Assembly: GCA_003833135.1 (NCBI GenBank)
Contig: QZLH01000694.1
Coordinates: forward strand, 8,089 to 25,575
Direction: 5' to 3'
DNA: 17,487 nucleotides
Source of the DNA: Oehlia diaphana
Lineage: Eukaryota > Glomeromycota > Glomeromycetes > Glomerales > Glomeraceae
Numbering within the stretch: position 1 is the stretch's first letter; each line of letters begins with the position of its first letter. The translations under genes and the position numbers were made by a program. This document shows positions 1 through 9,057 of the stretch, in pieces. A model generated the notes under the pieces. It had not been told where the DNA came from, searched no databases, and saw only the letters and a list, made by a program, of their open reading frames with translations.

Positions 1-64
1 CGGCAAAACGTAAAATTTTGCATAATCATAAAATAAAAATGCTGATGTTTCACGTTTTGGCAAT

Positions 65-179
65 TATCTCGGCATCCAGTGATCGTGCAGAGATGTACTA
101 TAGCTCATTAGAATCGTCTCATTGCAACGATTCAAATGAGCTATTGTGCATCTCTGTACGATCGTTGGTTACCGAGATA
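65..179. repeat. Large imperfect palindrome (inverted repeat), MITE-like
   Basis: Arms at 65-116 and 128-179 are about 52 bp each and match as reverse complements with only a few mismatches. They flank an 11-bp spacer (117-127). The outer ends read TATCTCGG and CCGAGATA. Pairing continues loosely outward, since TTTTGG near 55-60 faces CCAAAA after 180. Such a fold suggests a small non-autonomous transposon or the terminal part of one. No open frame is present. No clear target-site duplication could be identified. Confidence 0.75.
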
Positions 180-189
180 CCCAAAAATT

Positions 190-290
190 TGTAGTTAATC
201 TGGATATCCGGATTTAATCCTATGATAATCCGGATTGATCCGGGCAGATCACGGATTGTAAAATTTCATCCGGATCGCATCTCTATCTCA
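190..290. repeat. ATCCGG-rich dispersed-repeat fragment
   Basis: The motif ATCCGG or its complement recurs several times (for example near 207, 231 and 270), which gives a GC-richer patch in very AT-rich surroundings. It sits between the 65-179 palindrome and a related inverted copy at 331-386, so all three may belong to one composite repeat. Family membership cannot be decided without a genome-wide comparison. Confidence 0.4.
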
Positions 291-330
291 TCAAGTATTA
301 ATTCTAGAAATACAATTTTACTACTATTAG

Positions 331-386
331 ATTCGTCTTGTTGAGACGAATCCAATGAACTATATTCATCCTTTTCTGATCACTGG
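331..386 (-). repeat. Inverted, diverged copy of the palindrome arm
   Basis: Read on the minus strand, 343-386 begins CCAGTGATC, continues through a GGATG and a TTCATTGGATTCGTCTC stretch, and lines up with 76-120 of the plus strand. It carries its own small hairpin, ATTCGTCT (331-338) with AGACGAAT (344-351). The two related copies in opposite orientation about 250 bp apart suggest the ends of a single element or two nested insertions. Confidence 0.55.
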
Positions 387-431
387 ATCAAAAGTTAGCA
401 AACTGCCTGATTGATGACGGTATTTGGCAAA

Positions 432-498
432 AATGCCAATCAGTTACCAATCAGTCACCAATCAGCTACCTGATTGGTGCCCGATTGGTGACTGATTG
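432..498. repeat. Cluster of CCAATCAG-type repeats with perfect 16-bp inverted repeat
   Basis: 448-463 and 483-498 are perfect 16-bp reverse complements separated by 19 bp. Within and around them the units ACCAATCAG and TGATTGGTG repeat several times on alternating strands. This looks like a local hairpin-forming repeat cluster that continues the repeat-rich start of the window. Confidence 0.65.
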
Positions 499-539
499 AT
501 GCCTGATTTTTCACATTTTAACCTGTATTAGCTAACATT

Positions 540-985
540 TTACTGAAAAATGTAAAAATTGCATTATGTTTATACAATATTGCTGAAAAATTCACCTAAA
601 TTTTTAACAATTTACATAACATTACTACAATTTGCATTATGTTTGCATAAATTACTAAAAATTACTATAATTTACTATAATTTACATTATATTTTATAAC
701 ATTACTGAAAAATTTACCTAAATCCATCACAATTTACTAAAAATTTGACTAAATTCACCACAATTGGCATTATATTTGAATAATATTATTTAAAATTTAC
801 ACAATTTACATTACGTTTACATAATATTACTAAAAATTTACCTAAATTCATCACAATTTGCATTACATTTACATAATATTATTAAAAATTTGCCTAAAAT
901 TTATACAATTTACATTATGTTTACATAACATTACTAAAAATTAATCTAAAATTTCCCACAATTTAATGATCATTTACTGAAAAAT
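540..985. repeat. Degenerate AT-rich tandem repeat (about 50-65 bp unit)
   Basis: A unit of the form ATTTGCATTATGTTTACATAA, then ATTACTAAAAATTTACCTAA and a short ATCACA stretch, recurs about six or seven times with many substitutions and indels. The clearest copies start near 558, 622, 682, 766, 804, 856 and 908. It looks like an old minisatellite. No coding function is suggested. Confidence 0.6.
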
Positions 986-2326
986 TTTTCAACATTAGAA
1001 TTAGAAATTCTATGAATTAACACTAATTTAACAAAATTTACTAAATTATAAATCCTCTATTATCCTAAAATTGTAACATAACATCATGATGCTGAAACTT
1101 TATGTTTACTGAATAGCAATATTTAATAAGCATTAAAATTTTGTTTAATATATTAAATAAGTACTAAATTTTAATATTTATTAACTATTTAATTTATTAG
1201 TATTTTAAGTAAATATTTAAATGCATTTTACCAATATACTTTATATTTAATAAGTGTTAATAATAAATATTAATAAATTACTTTAATCAACATCATGATA
1301 AATTTATCTTAATTTACTAAAATAATTTTCAATTTGCCAGAAAAATTCCAGGCAAATTTTGTGATAATTGCATCTGTTTGACTTGTACATAAAGTAAAGA
1401 ATAAAAAATAAAATGAAATAAAAAATAAAAAAAAAAAGGAAATAAAATAAAATAAAATAAATGGGATAAAAAAATAAAAATAAAAATAAAGAATAAAAGA
1501 AAGAAATAAAATTAGTATAATGAAATAAGAAGTAAAAAAATAAAACCAAAACTAAACTTTAAAAATATACCTTTATTGTAATATTAAAAAAAATATTAAA
1601 CTACCTAAATTCTAGAAAAAATAAATAAATAAAATATTAATAAATACTTTATTGAAGAAATCAATAAATATATCTTTATACTATAAATATTTTAAATAAT
1701 ATTAATACAATTAATTCATAAATAAACTTTAAATACTGAAGTAAAAATACATTTTATAATATAATTTTGTTAATATTGAAGCTAGAAATGGAATTTTGCT
1801 ATCATTAAAATTCTCCTTATTAAGACAAATTCAATAATATAAATTTAATCACTAGTTGTATTAAAAACAGAAATATATAGAATAATGAAAATTTAAAAAT
1901 ACTTTTTAACAACCTCAAATGTGAGTTAATATTAGTATTGTTTGGGTCCTACAAAACTATTTTATATAAACAACTATAGTATTATACTTTTAAAATTAAG
2001 ATAATTTAAGATGTTTTTTTAAATTTCTTTAAAATATTTCCAGTTTTTTAAATATTAAACAAATTTTAGCTAAACTATAAATTTATTAATACTGCTAAAA
2101 ACTCATTAATCTTCTTGATTTACTTAACTATCTTTTGTTTCTTATTCAATTTTAAGTAAAATTTTAAACAGGTTGGCCAAATTTAGATAATCTGATAGGT
2201 TGACTTGAATTTATTGGTTTAGATTTAACAATGTCAATTTAGCATCAGTTTAGGTTGTAATATCAATATAATCTGAATGACTTGTTGACTTGAAACTATT
2301 AATTTTATATAATAAAAATGAGTTAT

Positions 2327-2460
2327 TCACTTTTTTATATTAATTCTATATATAAAAAATAAATTGCGATATCAGAAAAATCACTTCCTTATATTAATCC
2401 TATATATAAAAATGAATTGCAATATCAGAATTCACTTTCTTATATTAATTGTTTATAAAA
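2327..2460. repeat. Short tandem repeat, about 2.5 copies of a 51-54 bp unit
   Basis: Copies begin at 2327, 2381 and 2432. Each starts TCACTT, runs through TTATATTAAT and TATATATAAA, and ends with an AATTGCRATATCAGAA-type segment. The third copy is incomplete. Confidence 0.7.
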
Positions 2461-3420
2461 GATATATTTAGTATAGAAGTATTACTATTAAAACTTAAAA
2501 TTGATATTTCAACTGTTTTTTAAATAGTTGTGAAATTACAATTATACTATATAAAATTTAGAGTTGTAGTTAATTATAATTACTGATTAGTAAAGTCTAG
2601 TTGTAAGTTATGATTACATTTCTAGTATTTTTCTAATTACTATATATTAATATATTACTTATCTATAAATTTATAATCATTTTTTTTTTTTTTTACTGTT
2701 TATTTTTAATAATATTATACATTATATTTATGAGAAACTAATATTTTTATTAATTATATATTTTACATATAATTTTAATATCTAATTTCTTTAAAATTTT
2801 ATTTAATAGTAGTAATAAAAAAAATAAAAAATATATATAATTCTAAATGTTGATATAATTTATTATAATTATATGATTATAATTATACCTAACTGGCAGT
2901 AAATATATATTTAGTACTTAATTAAAAATTGTATAAATAGCAAAATATAAATAGGTGGAATAAAAGATAAATAACAATATTGAAATATTTGTCTAAAATT
3001 TGGTAATGATATTCTTATAAACCTTTTTGAAAAAAGATTCTTCTTGATTAGTGACTTGTTAGTTGTTATAATGATATAAATACTTAAATAATATAAAAAA
3101 AAATGATTTTAGAACTTTAGAATCAAAAAATGATTTAACTATTAAAATAATCATTTATGCAATTTTCCAATTAGGCAACATAAATAATTAATATTTAATA
3201 CCAGATAAATTTTATTTATAAAATTTTATCATATAATATATTAATAATGCAATAAGATGAATGTAAATGTATAAAAGAGTAAAATGAATTTGGTTTAAAA
3301 AACTAGTTATATATTAAATATCACAAGATCACATAATTCTAACTCAAATTTTTAAGATAACCAGTTTCGAACTGCCCAACTATTTGACTTACTAAATCTT
3401 ACATTTAGCTTCCAATAAAA

Positions 3421-3441
3421 ATATATATATATATATATATA
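3421..3441. repeat. AT dinucleotide microsatellite
   Basis: Ten AT units plus one A lie about 70 bp beyond the stop codon of the Hsp70-like gene, probably in or past its 3' UTR. Confidence 0.9.
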
Positions 3442-3509
3442 ATGAAAAAAAAGAGAATAATGATTATTAATAGGACAATTAAATTTCTTACTACTAAGTC
3501 TTAGTTTTA

Positions 3510-5818
3510 CTAGAATTCCAATATAAAGCTACTTTCATAAATTTGCCCAGTTCTTTTATTGATAGCAGTAGCTTTAACTTCCATAGTACCAAAAGTCAAA
3601 GTGAATTCTACCAATCTATTTTTTCCACGTTGAGGATCAGGCAAGTCTATTTTCATTTTGCCTAACATTTTCATACCATCTTCATCACAATATTTAGCAT
3701 TATTATCCGGTGTAATAAAAATATTAAAAGTCATATCAGTTTGATTTGGCACAACAGGACCAGCAGTGTAATAAAATTTCTGGTCTACAGCAACTTCTAC
3801 ACCTCTTAACGCCAACCTATGGAATTTAAATATTCGCCCCGAGGGAGTTCTACGTTCCGGTGGGTCACCCTTTTCCCATTTAGCACTAACTTCAACTCCA
3901 TAGCAAAATTTCAATACACGTGTTTGTACGATTTCCATGTTCAACCCATATTCCAAGGCTCCTCTTTCGATAGCAGCAATCGGATGTTTTGGTACGGCAA
4001 TTATTGGCACTTGATTCATAAACTGTCTTCGAATTTGTTGTTGTAGATATTGAGATTCACTAAATCCACCCACCAAAAACATTGCACTACATCTTCGTTC
4101 AGTTGATGCTAATTGTTTTGTAATCAAATCAATAATCTTATTGACAACAGGATCAAACATTTCCTTTACATTTAAGAAATCCAATTCAATCAACCAATCA
4201 GCTTCTTCCATTTGTTCCTTTGCGTGTCCTGTAACATATTCCATCAATGCTGGACATACTCTTTCGATATCCAATTCTTTGGTTGAAAATTCATTTGGAT
4301 TTCCATTGAATGAAAACTTTACTCGTGAGCAAAATTGTTGTACTAAATATTGCATTTGTCCATAATGATTTTCTTTTAATTTTTTCATAGCTGCATATCC
4401 TAATTTCCTCCCAAGGAATCTTAAAAATTCTCGGTCTACATATGAACTACCGCACAAATCTCCACTACGTTCAGTAATCTCACTCAATTTCATTCCAGGC
4501 AACAAGGTTCTGGTTGTTAAATCGACTGTACCACCACCGCAGTCAACAATCATAAATGATGCTAATTCATTATTGATAAAAAGTTAGTTTTTTTTAATTA
4601 AAATAAAATAGTTAAGATTAAAGTATATTTACATCCAGCAGATAAGTGATGTTCAGTTAAACTCTTCATACAGTATACAGCAGCTGCTTCGGCTGTATAT
4701 TTTTTTTAAAAAAAACCAAAGAAAATTAGATTTAATAACTATAATAAATATACAACATATTTTTTAGTGTTTTAACATACGTTCAGTTGTGAATTCCAGA
4801 TTTTCAGACTGTCTATTATCCAAATAACCCGCATTGAACATACATTCTCTCATAATGGCTTTGGCGTCATGATGCCTACCAAAGAATAATAAAGTTTACA
4901 TATGAAAAATAAGATAAATAAATTGGGATGAGAAAAATAATAATTACCATTCCGAAGGCACTGATAGCACGAATCGTACTTGTTGAGGATACCTTATACC
5001 TGGCCATCGAGAATTAAGTGTTTCTGCAACCAACTAAAATGAAAAAAAATTAAATCCAATTTTATATAACGAGTAATCGTTTTTCAAATTGCCGGCTATA
5101 TTATCTTACTTTGTTCATTTCATGTAGATAATCAGTGATTGCTTTTCTTGGATCTAAACCGGGAGGAAGAGGTGGTTTATCATCATCTTTTACATTAGCC
5201 AAATGCAATTTAAACAATTCTACAGGTTTTCGTGGTTTGGTTTGAAGTTTTTTCTTCTTTGGTGGTTCTTGGGCTAATGCAGGATATCCCCATGCTACCA
5301 ATTGTAAATTATCATCATATGCTAGTACTGTATTGGTTTTGAAAACTCCTGTTTGTTCTGGCCTATTATTAAATATCATATTTAGAAGAAATAATCTAAA
5401 GGTAATAATTTGAAGGAAGAATCTATATTTTAATTTTCTTACCACTATAAATTTATTATTGTTGTTGTTGAAATAATAAACTTGGTTAGTAATTTGCTTT
5501 ATTGGATTTTAAATTTCTTTGAGTTTACTTACTGTATCATTGGTGATTGTTTCTGGATTGATCTTATTTGAATAAGCAAATCCTAATATATAAATTAAAA
5601 ACAATTATACATATTTAAACTTAACATTAACTCTGTTAAAAGCAATATACCTCTCTTATATACCTGAAAACGTTGTGCCAAAGTCTATTTTAAACAAAAT
5701 TATACATAACATAAATAGATTAGTTGAATGATTTAAAATATTCCACAAGCAATGCTACTTAGAGATATAGAAACATACCGATAGCTACAACTACTCGAAT
5801 ATCTCTCGTATTATTCAT
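3510..5818 (-). CDS. Hsp70-like (HSPA12-type) ATPase, 9 exons, 552 aa
   Basis: Predicted exons on the minus strand are 5818-5779, 5684-5664, 5582-5533, 5444-5443, 5362-5110, 5033-4948, 4875-4781, 4692-4633 and 4561-3510. They total 1659 nt including TAG. All introns are GT-AG, 71-94 nt long. The product has the Hsp70/actin ATPase signatures: phosphate-1 loop AIDFGTTFSGFAY (residues 12-24), phosphate-2 motif MIVDCGGGTVD (206-216) and adenosine motif LVGGFSES (365-372). The C-terminal part is short, lacks a canonical Hsp70 peptide-binding domain and does not end in EEVD, as in animal HSPA12 proteins. A lysine-rich insert (PPKKKK) lies in the N-terminal lobe. ATP binding is likely; client and role are unknown. 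Such genes form large families in Rhizophagus. No clear heat-shock element was seen upstream. Exons 2 (21 nt) and 4 (2 nt) are unusually small. Confidence 0.88.
5443..5444 (-). other. Candidate 2-nt micro-exon (TG) of the Hsp70-like gene
   Basis: On the minus strand the dinucleotide TG sits between TTTATAG and GTAAGA, a textbook acceptor and donor. Joining exon 3 (ending ACA at 5533), TG, and exon 5 (starting G at 5362) makes TGG and reads NDTWPEQTG. Leaving TG out shifts the frame to an early stop. The TWPE segment fits what I recall of this fungal family. Confidence 0.7.
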
Positions 5819-6477
5819 ATTATTTTTAATAAATAAATTATCTACTGAATTCTATCAATAAGGTTTTAATTAAGTATAGTCTTTTCTTATTTACTCTTGA
5901 AAAGCTTTGTTAATAGGCGTCGGCTGGTAGTGGTAACATTAAAGATAGTAAGGAAAAAAAATGCTTGTTAATATATTTTCATGTACTTAAAAGTCTTTAT
6001 ATATTGATTAAAAGTTCGTTTCAAAAAATTTTAAATTTCTTTACCAAAACGATTCCCCTATTCAAATTAATTTTTCTTCAAATGAGAAAAGGAAGGAAAA
6101 AATGTTAGTTGACAACACGAATGAAAAAAAAAAGTAACAATAAACATATAAACTATATAAACACCTATTTTAGTTTTCAGGTTTTTACACCTACCGTTAA
6201 GCTGTAAAAATAATTAAATAATATTTTTCTATGGTTATATATAATTGACCCGTATGGAGGGTTTTTTAACGTAAACTCTATGTTATTTATTAAATAAATT
6301 TTTAATCTTTCTTTAAAAAAAGAGCGAAAGAGCGCTTTTTTTCAACGAAAGTCAAAAAAAAACCAAGAAACTATAATTAAATCAAACCCTAAAAATAATA
6401 TTGTATAATTATGGATAGGATTACGTACCCCTCCGTAGTCCGTACCCTCTGTTTCATCTCTTAATGCTTTGGTCACG
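5819..6477. promoter_or_regulatory. Upstream region of the Hsp70-like gene
   Basis: This gap holds the presumed promoter of the minus-strand Hsp70-like gene. It has several poly-A/T tracts and, near 6318-6343, a partly self-complementary stretch containing AAAGAGCG and GCGCTTTT. No TTCnnGAAnnTTC heat-shock element was found by eye. The region 6410-6477 is less AT-rich and may be the 3' UTR of the small minus-strand ORF that follows. Confidence 0.4.
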
Positions 6478-6630
6478 TTAGGGATTATTGCCCGGAATTT
6501 TGCCGAAAAAACGAAAATAATATTGTGTAATCCATAGACAATAACCAATTATAGAGTAGACAATCCACCAGATTGGAACTAGTCTAAATAGAGATAATTT
6601 CCAACAAAATTGTCGAAGACGTCCTTCCAT
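6478..6630 (-). CDS. Possible 50-aa single-pass membrane microprotein
   Basis: An ATG at 6630 in a good eukaryotic context (A at -3, G at +4) opens a 50-codon frame ending in TAA at 6478-6480. The product starts MEGRLRQFCWKL, with positive charge. It then has one hydrophobic aromatic segment, about residues 14-35 (LFRLVPIWWIVYSIIGYCLW), and ends RFFGKIPGNNP. Its W, G, P and C content is unlike random AT-rich translation. The layout recalls small mitochondrial or ER membrane subunits, but I do not recognise a family. It lies between the upstream regions of the Hsp70-like and coiled-coil genes. A different frame runs on past the stop with coding-like composition (KALRDETEGTDYGG), so the true 3' structure may include an intron. 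Chance remains possible. Confidence 0.42.
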   Translation of the reverse strand: MEGRLRQFCWKLSLFRLVPIWWIVYSIIGYCLWITQYYFRFFGKIPGNNP

Positions 6631-7042
6631 ATTCTAATTCGCGTTTAATTAATGTTATTTATATTATAATAACACAATGGCGTATACGGAGCTCTTCTCC
6701 TATTGAAATTATCACAACAGATAGATGTAGCAGTTTCTCAAACAATGCGACGATCAGGAAATCCATCAACCAATTGAATTTTTTGAACACATGAATAAAT
6801 TTTTTAAAATGGTTACCTTGATATCCAAAAAAAAGTGAAATAAAAATAAAAAGGTGTCAAGTTTGGAAAATAAACAATGATGATCGTTATCTCAATGAAA
6901 ATTTTGCAAATAAAAATTCAGATTTAAATTTTGAGACATAAATAAGTGTTATCAAGTGACGGTTAAATTTGTATCACAAAGTGTGACAGAAATTAAACGA
7001 AATTCATGAAAAATTCAATAGTTTTTTTTTTAATTACGATTG
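6631..7042. promoter_or_regulatory. Upstream region of the coiled-coil gene
   Basis: A non-coding stretch of 412 bp precedes the plus-strand gene, with T-rich and A-rich runs (poly-T at 7022-7031 just before the start). It contains a 9-codon ORF from 6677 in a strong start context, which could be an upstream ORF if the transcript begins that far out. No recognised binding site stands out. Confidence 0.35.
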
Positions 7043-8715
7043 ATGATAAATATGCCTACGGATCCTTCAAATCCGGGTGCTAGACAATCAACTATCTCTC
7101 CAATTCAAAGTAATAATGACAATAATGGCCCACCACCCCCAACACGAAAACGAAGAACCGACCTTAATAAGTATAGAGGTATTTCATTACAAGAGTCTAA
7201 AATTTTACTTTTAGTAAACAAAGTTTATTCTTATAAAGAATGTTAACAGGACAAGGAAATTCCAACGATACAAGTCGACAACAAATTGAGGAAGATGGAG
7301 ATATTGAAATACTACAAATTTCACCAGAATCTGTAGATTCAAACAGTGCTCAACGTTTGCAGAATTTAGCTTCAAGATATAAATCACGTTATGAGACGGT
7401 TGAAAATGAGAAAGGAGAATTAATTAAAAATGTATATGAATTACAAATAAAGTATGAAGAATTGCAAAAGAATTATAAAGAACTTCAAGGAAGAATGGAT
7501 TCAGAAAAAAGACGTTTGCAGCAAAGGGCAAATGAATCTGACTTAGAATCACAAAATTTAAAGAAACAATTAATGGAATTAAAAGAAGAAGCCTCTAGAT
7601 ATCAAAGCGCGCTTGGTAAAGCTACAAACGTAAGGTGGGGAGATGATGATAGTAATAACCCTGTACAATTAACAAAATCTATTGTAGAAATTGCTAATTC
7701 AATTGCCGAAATTACCACGGTAAAAGGTAAAGATGTTACAATCATCGATAATACAGCAAACGAATTATTACAAAAATATAATTGTTTGACTAGAGTTAAT
7801 AGTGGAAAAGGTTGGAAATCAATATTGGCTGCTGCCTTACAAAGATTAATCATAGAAACTTTATTTCAAGCTTTATCTAATTATCTCTCTCAATGTGATC
7901 CGAGAACAAGACCAAAACCATTAATTTACAAACAGCAAGTACCATCACAATCATTACAGCAGCAACAGCAGCAGCAACAGCCACAACAACCACCACAACA
8001 GCAGCAGCAGCAAAATAACCCTCAACCTTCTAATGCTCAAACTTCTAATGCTCAAACACAAGCCCAATCTGTCATTGCTGCTGCACGAGAAAATATTCAG
8101 TCTCTTCCAAAACGTTCTTCTTCTTTAATTGTTTCTACTAATAGTAACTCGATTTTAAGAAATCCTTCATCCCCGGTTGATCATAACAATAATTTAGAAG
8201 TGGAGATTTCATTGACAATGACATCATTAGTTGGATTGGTTAATCATTTAGCTGAAACACGTAAAGGATCTGATGATATCACAAAAATCACTCCAATAAA
8301 AATTCGACAACAAATTTATGCTGTATTGGGTACAAGAGGTTTTTGTAAAGATAATCATCCATTCATTGAACAACTTACGACAACGATACTTGACACTCTT
8401 TCCCGTTATCGTCAAATGAATAAAGAAAAATTGGCCGTCTTGAAAGAGAATACCACTAAATTAGTCACAGAATTTGTACATTTATATTTCAGATTAAATG
8501 CTCAAGAACCCATTCCCGACTTTAAAGATTTCTTTGACGCGGGAACCCCTGTACAAAATAATCTTATGGAAGGTGCTTGGGATGATGATGCAAGTGATGA
8601 TTTGGAAGTAGAAATTTGTAGTTTTCCATTGATTAGTGTAAAGAGTACTAAAGATAATAGTAGGAAAGTACTTTCTAAAGCTCATGTTGTTCCCAGAAAA
8701 TCTGGAAAAAAATAG
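7043..8715 (+). CDS. Coiled-coil, polyQ protein of unknown function, 2 exons, 533 aa
   Basis: Exons are 7043-7178 and 7250-8715, with a 71-nt GT-AG intron. The splice (G|GA, glycine 46) joins NKYR to GQGNS in frame, while reading through the intron soon stops. The start is the first in-frame ATG; the ATG at 7052 is an alternative. The N-terminus is disordered with a basic patch, PTRKRRTD, a possible nuclear localisation signal. Residues about 80-167 form a long charged coiled coil. A helical region with NVRWGDDD and GKGWKSILAAALQRL follows, then polyQ/P at about 281-300. A second helical domain occupies about 365-500, and the tail is basic (PRKSGKK). I do not recognise the family. The layout suggests a dimeric scaffold, perhaps nuclear. 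It converges on the NADAR gene, with 342 bp between stops. Confidence 0.75.
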
Positions 8716-9057
8716 ATAATTTGCGACAGCGTTATTATCGGAATTATTATTAATAAATGTAACTATATGCTTTATTTTTTTTTTTATTTATGTTTTTTCT
8801 AAAGAATATGGTTTTTTATTGTAAAAAATACATTATAATTTCTTTTTTGTTGAATGAAATTAGTAGTGATAAGTTTAGTCAAATAATAACTTATTATGTT
8901 TTTGTACTATTTGTATAAATAATAAAGTTTTCGTACATGTAATAACATGTACCAATTACCCAATTTACCTTAATGTTGTATGATAAACTAATAATATGAA
9001 CTATCTTTCTAATTAAATAATATAGGTAATATATAAATTGAAATTTGAGTCGAATAT
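8716..9057. terminator. Convergent 3' region between coiled-coil and NADAR genes
   Basis: This AT-rich gap takes the 3' ends of both flanking genes. AATAAA at 8921-8926, about 205 bp past the plus-strand stop, is a plausible polyadenylation signal for the coiled-coil gene. An earlier A/T-rich stretch around 8745-8790 could also serve. No gene is seen. Confidence 0.45.

Larger units (their letters stand above)
986..3509. other. Gene-free AT-rich intergenic region
   Basis: No credible coding region is seen. A long low-complexity A/T tract with AAATAAAATAAA units lies at about 1396-1555 and produces a meaningless F/Y/L-rich frame on the minus strand. A run of 15 T lies at 2680-2694. The only structured parts are the short tandem repeat at 2327-2460 and the AT dinucleotide run just before the Hsp70-like gene's 3' end. 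Confidence 0.7.

Noticed and set aside
400..1000. CRISPR-like or tRNA features in the repeat cluster
   Set aside because: The repeats are degenerate and have no constant repeat-spacer pattern, no A/B box pair was found, and the context is eukaryotic.
1304..1549. 81-codon minus-strand frame rich in F, Y and L
   Set aside because: It is the translation of AAATAAAATAAA low-complexity DNA, has no domain-like pattern and lies in a repeat-rich intergenic region.
3819..4365. Plus-strand frames of 74-75 codons opposite the Hsp70-like gene
   Set aside because: They are antisense shadows of the large Hsp70 exon, with no family resemblance.
5819..6300. Heat-shock element upstream of the Hsp70-like gene
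   Set aside because: Isolated TTC and GAA triplets occur, but no TTCnnGAAnnTTC arrangement was found. HSPA12-like genes are not necessarily heat-inducible.
6677..6706. 9-codon ORF starting in a strong context upstream of the coiled-coil gene
   Set aside because: It is too short to call a gene. It could be an upstream ORF, but the transcription start is unknown.
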